The notes below the pieces were generated by a model. The model saw nothing but the letters and a program-made list of their open reading frames with translations. It was not told the origin of the DNA and searched no databases. DNA of 64,000 nucleotides, taken from Myripristis murdjan (taxonomy: Eukaryota > Chordata > Actinopteri > Holocentriformes > Holocentridae). The DNA lies in the NCBI RefSeq assembly GCF_902150065.1, contig NC_043986.1:11027390-11091389 (forward strand). Direction: 5' to 3'. The position numbers and the translations under genes were made by a program. Positions 56,340-64,000 of the stretch are shown here, piece after piece. Within the stretch, counting starts at the first letter, position 1, and each line of letters begins with the position of its first letter.

Positions 56340-56545
56340 CAAAGGCAGTGTAATAAATACCGACTTAGTGTCTGGGTCCCTGCTGGCCTCTCCCTGCGCA
56401 GCCTGCGATGTGGCCCTGGCCTGACGGACAATTCATTAAACTGACAAAATACCCCACCGTCCAGGCGTGACGCAGCGAGTTAGCCCCCTACAGGCCCGGC
56501 TCATTGTTCTAATTGTCTGGGCTGGAGTCACTTTGTGGCCCCCTC
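56340..56545. promoter_or_regulatory. Candidate conserved regulatory element 3' of wnt1
   Basis: A non-repetitive stretch between simple-repeat tracts, with homeobox-type ATTCATTAAA (56431-56440) and CATTGTTCTAATTG (56502-56515, SOX- plus homeodomain-like words). It lies 1.5 kb after the wnt1 transcript end. In mouse, the main Wnt1 enhancer is known to lie 3' of the gene. Conservation was not tested. Confidence 0.3.
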
Positions 56546-56668
56546 CTCCCTCGCCCACCCCGCCTTCACACTCTGCCTTCAGAAAATCCATGGAGTTAAT
56601 GCCCCTACCTTACTCTGTAAGTAGGTGATCGGCAGGTTGGAAAAAAAAAAAGGCAGAAAGAGTTCCTT

Positions 56669-56702
56669 GGGGTGGGGTGGCTGGGGTGGGGTGGGGGGGG
56701 GG
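56669..56702 (+). other. G-quadruplex-forming motif candidate
   Basis: Runs of four or more G separated by T or GCT (GGGGTGGGGTGGCTGGGGT then GGGGT and a 10-G run) satisfy a G4 pattern on the plus strand. Confidence 0.7.
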
Positions 56703-56963
56703 CATAGTGGGATTAGCGAATGGAGGTTGCCTGGGAGTGCTGGGAGCAGCGCCGATCGGAATGTAGGAGAGATGAGTCCAGGAGCTCGGATGCGGGACAA
56801 AGCGAGAGTTAATAAGGAAAGATTGAAGGGGCTGGCGACAATGGGCCGCCACCCGAGTCGAGATGAAATTGCTTCCGCGGATTATTGGGAGAGGGTGTGA
56901 GCATTGTAGGCTTTTTTGTGTGAGTGTGTGTTTGGTTGAGCATTTGTGTGTTTGTGACTCAGT

Positions 56964-56990
56964 GTGTATGTGTGTGTGTGTGTGTGTGTG
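56964..56990. repeat. (TG)n microsatellite
   Basis: About 12 TG units with flanking imperfect repeats from 56920. Confidence 0.9.
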
Positions 56991-57849
56991 CATGCAGGGG
57001 TAGGGGGAGTGCTGGATTGATGGCTGCCCCTCTGGTTGGGGAGCAGGGGACCAGGGGAGGCCAACCGGCTGTTCCCACAGTCTGTTCTGCTGCAGCCACC
57101 TTTGACACACGGGGCTGCCAGGCGGCGAGCAGGCAGCCGTGGTGAGAAAGGCACAAACAAAAACAACTGCTCTCCTCCGCAAAATCACTATCTCTCCAAA
57201 GCCCGCAGAGAAGAAGGGCAGGCTCGAGGTGAGGACGGACAGAGGGAACAAGAAACGAGAGCAGCGGAGAGAGAGAGAGAGAGAGGCGGAAATAAAATAC
57301 AGAAACAGAGAGAGGGGATGACAGAATGTTAGGCTAAGATGGGTTCTCATTTTTGGTTTGAATCCTGTAAGGCAGCGTATGACCAGTACATCAAGATAAT
57401 AACATATTGGCAAAGAAACATCCAATCCTGGCTTGAACATGACCACAGTATATTTCATATTGTTAGCAGAACATCTATGGCGCAGTATTTATTCTGTCAT
57501 TTCGTTTAACGTCTAAATGGAAGTGAGTACTCTTCCTCATTTCACTGTCATCCCAATTCATGGTCTGACCTGTTATACATATACTAATTGCTACATGGTG
57601 AGTTTCCTTAGAATCAATCTCTTTCCCATTTTATCAACAAAAAAGCTAAATCAAAGCATTATGTGGTGCTGTTTTTATAGGACTCTTAAGTTCAGCTTAA
57701 CCGACAACACTGGGGCAACAGGTCATATAAAGTTAAATGTATAATTTTGCTAATTAAGTAACTGGATAATGAGGAATAAAACTGCACTGCCTACATTGGG
57801 CCAGAGAGTGACAGAATGCCACTATTTAATGGGTGTTCATGGTTTAGGC

Positions 57850-58480
57850 TTGAGCAAGGAAACAGTTTTCTCTGGCCCAAATTGTGCTCCTTAAGATAAT
57901 GCAGCAATCAGGTCAATCACCAGAGGGTTTCTTTTTTTTTACACACACACAGAGAAGATGATATACCATAATGAAGGCACAGCAGCTTCCTATTAAAATT
58001 CCTGCTAAATTGTGGAAAAATGTTTGCCCGTTGGGTGGAGTTGGCTTAATTTGAAGGGTGTATGATAAAGAATTTAGAATTGGGTTTGGGTCACCGCACT
58101 GAATGATAGGCTGCTCGGAGTGGTTATGATGGACAATCTGGGGTGGCTTGGATCTAGTGCACAACACTGCTATGATTGCTGTGCTGTACCAACATTACAC
58201 TGTAAGCCCAGAATTCATTTGTGGGCCAAGATGCAATTAATTAGGACATTGTTATGACAGGAACACCCTTACACTCCTCATATAATAATAAAAAGCATTT
58301 GTGTGGTGCCATTAAGTAACCGCATGGCTATTATGTAATAAGGTATATAATTACTACTTCATCACACACATATTACATGCAAGATCTTAATCAACTGAAC
58401 ACCACCTAAAGTAAAGGGAAACTATTTCAGATAATTGATAACAGTTAATCCAATGTGTCAGCTTTACTCAAAATCAATTC
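57850..58480. promoter_or_regulatory. AT-rich, homeodomain-motif-rich candidate enhancer
   Basis: Unique-looking sequence with clustered homeodomain core words: CAATTAATTAGGAC (58232-58245), CATTAAGTAAC (58310-58320), TATTATGTAATAAGG (58329-58343) and TATAATTACTAC (58345-58356). No repeats or coding signal. Assigned by composition only. Confidence 0.25.
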
Positions 58481-60903
58481 AGATTATTAGGAAACAATGG
58501 AAAGAAAGAGTATTAGTTGGTGTGAATGTGTGTGTATGTGTGCACATTTACAAGTGAGCGTGTTTGTGTGTGCGTGTGTGTGTGTGGGTGTGAGGATGGC
58601 AGCTGGGAGGCAGACACGGTCCTGGAGAATCGTCCCCTAGCAACTGACCTTTTCGGCAGATGGCAGTTCCAGAGTAACAGCCACCCAGCATCACAATGGC
58701 CACGGCCTCCTAACATCTCCATCACTTCATCATCTACCGGCCTGCCACAGCATGTCACACAGGAGAGAGGGAAGGTTACACACACACACACACACACTCA
58801 CGCACACATGCACACTTCCTCACTTTCTCTCCAATTCTCTTCTACTCGTCAACATTCCAGACACATCGGTATGAGCCTGAATTTGTCAGTTCCCATGCTG
58901 GGACAGACTCTGGTATGGAGGGATGATACAAGGACAGATTTAGGAGACACAGTGGACACTCGCCTCTGTCCGCAAACCTCCAGACGCTCTAAAACCACTG
59001 TTTCCCGTTGTTGGGTTTGCTGCGCACTGTGAATCAGGGTGGGAATGCGGACAGACCACTCGACCACTGTGTGCAATCAGTATGATGTCTGTGGTCAAAC
59101 CCTGTGCCCCTGTGGAGCAAAACGGAGAGTGCGCACTGCATTTAAGGTGGGAGGGATAAAACCTTGTGGTGTTTGTGTGTGCATGTGTGTGTGTTTGTGA
59201 CAGGGCAGTGCTCATCACACGTGGTGACCTGTAATGTTGTTGCATGTGTGCGCGCACAAGCGTGACCGAATTTGCACACGGATGCGCCTCTCTGAGTGTA
59301 CATGGAAGACAGTGCATGTTGCGATAATTTATGCTGCATTACCGACCCCCCACACATAGACATGATGACCTCTTGATTATGTCTTTGGCATGTCGGCCTG
59401 TTCCCTGTTGGCTGTTTTTTTTATTCGTACTAAATAATCTCCTCAACCACTTGACTGTGGAGATAAAGTCCTCATCGCGGACAATCCATCTCTATCCCGT
59501 CTCCTCTCACACTGCAGCCCAGGAGTGGTTCAGCTGGAATCAGTGGGAGGACAGCTTCAAGTAGCATTTGTTACTCACTCAAAAACAAATAAATGGTTTA
59601 CTTGATAAGACTCGACAAACAACATGACGCGGATACAGTGACATATCAGTCCTGGTTTCATTGGGATCAAGTGTTATAGGTGGAAACTGTGAGCCAGACC
59701 ACGACTGTAAACCGCCGTATCTTCTAGAATAGACGATCTGATAGCAAACACTGTCAGTCCGCCTGTAAACAGAGCTGTAATGACAGGGAGAGATTTAGGG
59801 GAAGCACAACCAACCAGCAGAATATGTTTACAGACATCTCGCAATGTATGGGTACAGCATAGCCATGTTTCAAACCTAAGTCCCACATGAAATATGAACG
59901 CATACTGTGGTGGAATCCATGTGACACAACATGAGCCTGTGCATCATTTCTCTTGTCAGCAAGGATGGAGCCTGCATTTATGCTATCATCAGGAAGGAAG
60001 ACACAGGCTAGTCGATGATAAATTACTGCGACGTCTGTCTAGTCATCGTGAATTTTGACAATTTTGCATCCAAATTTATTTATATGAAACTGGTGATAGT
60101 ATACGACTTTCTTAAACTTATTGAATTGTTTCTTGCACTAAAAGTGAGAATGCACTGTGAAATATGCAACAACCACAGCAAGTCAAATGTACCTGTAATG
60201 CACTCGGCCAATAGAGATGATTCTCATTTTGATTTTTTTTTCTGTGTACTACCTTCACATAACCAGGATCAGAACATCCTATCTTTGAACAAATAAACAG
60301 AAAAAAAAAATCTGAAGGAGCAGGGCCATTATCTCTAATCTAGTAAATACTGCTGCTGGAGACAAAGAGAGAAAGTACTCAGTTTTTTGGTTTTAATTAC
60401 AAGCTGTGTTTTTACAGCGACAGTGGGCGAGGGCTCAGCACTGACACAGCAACAGAGGAATGTTTATTTGCTGCAGTTTAGGAGCTGAGTGGCTTGCAGG
60501 AACTATGACACATTCCTGTGTCACTCGCTCCCCTGCTTGCAGACGCACTCCGCTACCCACGTTCACACTCACACGCTGGCATCCCATGCGTTGGTGCACA
60601 ACTGCACATACTCACACACACCTATCACTCCCTGTCACACATCCTACCAACCCTCTAAATGTGGCACCTCTGGAATTCATAAGCATCCCCAAACCTTGTA
60701 TTACTAACATTATTGTCATTCATTGCAACTTAGTGTGACCTGACTTACTGGGCCTGATACTTCCCAAAAGTGTGTGTCACAGTGTGTGTGTGTGTGGCAG
60801 TGGTACAGCGGTGACTTGCAGATGAATTATTCACGCCTTACTTCAGCATTGGGGATCCCAGCCCACAATGTGTATGAATGTGTGCTTGTGTGCGTACATG
60901 CTA

Positions 60904-60937
<34 letters not shown>

Positions 60938-60955
60938 ATGTGTGTGTGTGTGTGG
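60904..60955. repeat. (TG)n microsatellite
   Basis: About 24 TG units with one interruption. Confidence 0.95.
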
Positions 60956-61160
60956 CTGACTGCATGCACCTCTCCATCTTCCAGCCCTTCTCCAGTCCTG
61001 TCCATTATCCCCAGCATCTGGCAGCCAAAGCCTGTAAAGAAGACATTTCTCTTGGCAACTGTTTTTTAAAGGCAGTGACACAGGGGACAGCCAACCACAG
61101 GAGCCACACATCTTCCAGTCTGCATGCATAGTGAGAACTGCTTGCATAACAGAAACTCCC

Positions 61161-61163
<3 letters not shown>

Positions 61164-61199
<36 letters not shown>

Positions 61200-61210
61200 T
61201 CTCTCTCTCA

Positions 61211-61243
<33 letters not shown>
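61164..61243. repeat. Compound (CT)n-(AC)n microsatellite
   Basis: A CT tract (61164-61209) directly abuts an AC tract (61211-61242). Confidence 0.95.
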
Positions 61244-61245
<2 letters not shown>

Positions 61246-62065
61246 CACTGCTCCCGCCCACCCTTGTCTCTCAGCAATATACTCACCCAACCTTTGAAGG
61301 CTAATCGCTTCCAGAACCAGAGCTATCCTACAAACTGTGCCAGCAGTCTTTCAATACATTTTGCACCCTAAAAAACTCTTCTTGGCCCCTAAATGAGTAT
61401 TTTGTTCAAGTAATACGGAGCAGGAGCAGGCTATAGGAATGACACTGCAGCAGCAGTAAGTGCTGTGATTTTATGTATAAATGTGTCCAATTTAGGGACA
61501 TTAAAAACTGCATCTTGTTGACATGGGTAATTTCCAAAGTGCCAGAGTTAAATCATCAGACTTACTGTGTAAATGTCATCTTTCGGGGGAATTCCAAGTC
61601 ACACTTTCAACAAATGCTGAACGGCTGTTGAGCCTGTCAACGGCGACCGAGACGCAGGAGGCCGAGACACAGAAAGACGAGAGCACCTGAACGTGTCTTT
61701 ACCTAAAACTCAACTGCTGAAGACACTGCTGCACAGTATTGTGTAAATGCAAAGACGCTGACACTTGCCTTGCTTAGTATATGCATTATATTAATACCAC
61801 ATGCAGCTGCAGTGTGAAACCTCTCTGGAGGACAAGCATAATGTTAGGAGACTTGTTTTTGCTTGGCTGCCAGTTATAGAGTTCTTTGGCAGGCGTTTTA
61901 AGTAACTCATCTGAAAGGCAAACGGATATGCTAGGAGTTAGTTTAACAGAATAATCTGTCTAATTTTGATAGGCTGCTAACTAAACATTTGTCTAGCAGG
62001 AACTGTCTCTGGGATGTAAACAGGTTTGTTTGATTACAGCTTGATTCGTTTTGGAAGACGGATAT

Positions 62066-62360
62066 GGGGCAGCATGGTGGCTTAGTGGTTAGCGCTGTCG
62101 CCCCACAGCAAGAAGGGCCAGGGCTTGACATCCAGAATATGTCTGTGAGGAATTTGCTTTTTTCTGTGTCTGCATTCATGTCCAAGTGTTCGTTGTCTCC
62201 CACCAACAATATGCACATCAGGTGGACGGCAGACTGGGCTGCTCATGGTATTAATGTGCATGAGTGCCTACCAGTGTCAACTCTGCAATGGATGGGTAAC
62301 CTCTTCCTGCCCAAATGCATGCTGGGATATGCTCCAGCGCCAGTAACCCTGAGACAAAAA
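62066..62360 (+). mobile_element. Decayed copy of an abundant teleost interspersed repeat
   Basis: It begins GGCAGCATGGTGGCTTAGTG then GTTAGCGCTGTCGCCCCACA and GCAAGAAGGGCCAGGGCTTG. Further on are TCTGTGTCTGCATTCATGTC, TCTGCAATGGATGGGTAACC and GCTGGGATATGCTCCAGCGC. These match, with many changes, a repeat I remember as ubiquitous in fish. Family left unassigned. Confidence 0.75.
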
Positions 62361-63375
62361 GGAACGAATGAGAAAAACATGTTAAGTGAAATGCATTTTC
62401 TTTTTGCCTGGCCCTTGATTTCATGTTTGTTAGCAGAGATCTCTATAAACGAAAATGAATGGGTTCAAATGGGTTCATACAAATATGAGCAAGAGAAACA
62501 AAGCATTGCACTGACTACAGGATCAGCAGCCTGCACAGGCTTGCTGGTCAGTACACATACATCTGCATGTCCTTTTCCACTTCATTTCCTTTGCTTTCAT
62601 CGCCATGTAAACAACTAACGGCCATCTTTTTCAAAATGAACAATCTCCAGGTTCACTTTGCTGCGCTTGTTAGAGGACGTCTGCACTTTTACACCCAATC
62701 ATTCTTTCACTGCAGCCACTGATGTTGCTGTTCTTTGAGTTTTTCACCACCGTTTTCAGTTTCCCTAAAATAAAGTTAGCTCTTTGATCCTCATGCCCCA
62801 AGTGACATGCAGAGTTAATTACCACAACAGAGCTGGGATATTCATATTGTATTGCTTTTTATTCTTTTTGCATACAGCTTTGTGGGCCACTTCTGTCAGC
62901 ACTGTTATTAGTACAAACTCACCTCGGGCCCTCACATCCTTTTGAGCTCAAATCAAGTCAGGGAGTCGAAGCACAATGCAGACATCTAAGTAGTAGATGG
63001 CTACCATCTAGTGGGTAATCAGTGACATTACAAACTAATTATAAATTGCAACGTGTGAAACTATCCATCATCTCAGGATCATCTCAGGCTTACATTAAAT
63101 TAATGTTATTGTTTGTTTTACTGTTGTTTTGATTATTTCAAAAAGCAGAAGAGTGGCCTCTGCGATCACTTACTGTAATTGAAGTAGCCGTGCCTGACAG
63201 GAATGATGAGGAGGAGGAGGAGGAAGGTGAGCGGAACTAGCCTAGTCTGATGTAATGACAGCATATTCCGCATAAAAGAAGAAATTAAAGCCCCCCTCCA
63301 AATAAAAGCGATGGAGCACAGCCACTCCATCTCAGTAGGGGGCGGTATGCACCTTGAATTGTATTTGCAACTCAG

Positions 63376-63377
<2 letters not shown>

Positions 63378-63403
<26 letters not shown>
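63378..63403. repeat. Poly(A) run
   Basis: About 26 A. Confidence 0.9.
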
Positions 63404-63406
<3 letters not shown>

Positions 63407-64000
63407 TCACTGAGGAAGAAGAGCATCAGCAGCAAGTCTACAGCTGCACTTCCTGTTCTTCCTCCTTCCAGCCCTCCTCTGCACGATGGTGAGTGTCTCT
63501 GCGGCCGAAACGGGGCTGCACCTCCTTCACTGAGAGCGACAGGGAATGCAATTACATGCAATTACATATTTACTATTATTTGTTTTATTATACTTATACT
63601 TTATTATTGTTTTTTTCGCATTTATGTAAATTATCAGATGCATGTTTTGTTTTGGGGGCTGTCAATTGTTCCGAAGGCCCATTATCCCGAAACCCCAATA
63701 GTCCAAAAGATGCCCCTTGTGTGAATTTGGTGAAGTTGAGGCAGGAGTCTCCTCGGGTCAAGGTTAGGGTCAACAGGGTTGGTTGCATTTCTCGGCATGG
63801 CTGCAAAACTCGGTGTAACAGCGGCTGTCACTGAAATCCAACACGTCCAGTTTGTGTTTTTGGAGCAATGGGCATTTATTTTCAAGATAGCAGGCGGACG
63901 GAGTGATGCGCTTTCGAGCTTCCCATGGGACAGTTGTCGGATTATTGGGGTTTGGGGAAAATGGCACCGATGACATGACATGAGCCTGAGTCTGATCCGT

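Larger units (their letters stand above)
54850..64000. other. Gene-poor interval downstream of wnt1
   Basis: No coding gene could be supported. The longest ORFs (55468-55881 minus, 56610-57458 minus, 58526-59032 plus, 62064-62618 plus) run through simple repeats or repeat elements and lack family motifs. Contents: purine-rich tracts, G-rich tract, TG/AC/CT microsatellites, possible regulatory DNA at 56340-56545 and 57380-58480, and a decayed fish repeat at 62066-62360. Confidence 0.55.

Noticed and set aside
56610-57458. 282-codon minus-strand ORF
   Set aside because: It runs through TG repeats, T-rich and G-rich tracts; its translation is low-complexity and shows no family signature.
58526-59032. 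168-codon plus-strand ORF
   Set aside because: Largely encoded by TG/AC microsatellites.
59514-59564. Possible terminal exon (acceptor CACACTGCAG then EWFSWNQWEDSFK and a stop)
   Set aside because: The reading frame and acceptor look plausible but no upstream exons or family match could be found.
62064-62618. 184-codon plus-strand ORF
   Set aside because: Its first part is a decayed fish interspersed repeat; the rest has no resemblance to a known protein.
63450-63500. ATG directly followed by a GTGAGT donor near 63486, as in some genes whose first coding exon is only the start codon
   Set aside because: No downstream exon lies in the window and the upstream sequence is not promoter-like enough to support a gene.

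Overview
This is vertebrate nuclear DNA, almost certainly from a teleost fish. The genes are split by short GT-AG introns. Microsatellites and homopolymer runs are dense. The interspersed repeats are of fish types: a decayed Tc1/mariner element, short inverted-repeat elements with CACTGCAAAAA or CCCTGCGTTCCAA ends, and a GGCAGCATGGTGG-type repeat. All exon joins below were worked out by eye from splice sites, reading phase and remembered protein families; nothing was aligned or searched.

Seven protein-coding genes are recognised. From the left these are: the N-terminal exons of esyt1 (minus, cut by the window start, coding exons between 182 and 4531); rpl41 (minus, 8870-9290); pa2g4/Ebp1 (minus, 13 exons, 12033-16003); erbb3 (minus, 28 exons, 17723-31421); arf3 (minus, 37271-38464); wnt10b (minus, 43547-45889); and wnt1 (plus, 49393-53133). 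All except esyt1 are complete. Predicted lengths are 25, 392, 1451, 181, 427 and 370 residues, and every exon set sums to an intact reading frame.

The order esyt1-rpl41-pa2g4-erbb3 matches one block of human 12q13, and arf3-wnt10b-wnt1 matches another that lies several megabases away in human. Here the two blocks are about 6 kb apart. ErbB3 is the neuregulin receptor pseudokinase and Ebp1 (pa2g4) was named for binding it, so two partners sit side by side. wnt10b and wnt1 are divergent, head to head, about 3.5 kb apart, and probably share regulatory DNA.

Spaces between genes: 4.5-8.6 kb has no recognised gene; 9.5-11.2 kb holds the Tc1 fossil; 16.2-17.4 kb holds a tandem duplication of about 350 bp; 31.4-35.0 kb holds repeats, a small inverted-repeat element and a GC-rich patch; 39-42.7 kb is featureless apart from G-rich and homopolymer tracts; 54.9-64 kb downstream of wnt1 has no recognised gene but holds candidate homeodomain-rich regulatory DNA, a G-quadruplex candidate and many simple repeats.

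I did not find a new biological system. The most useful observations are the joined synteny blocks, the conserved pseudokinase signature of ErbB3 with a reduced set of PI3K-docking motifs, the wnt1/wnt10b regulatory intervals, and several structured non-coding stretches.
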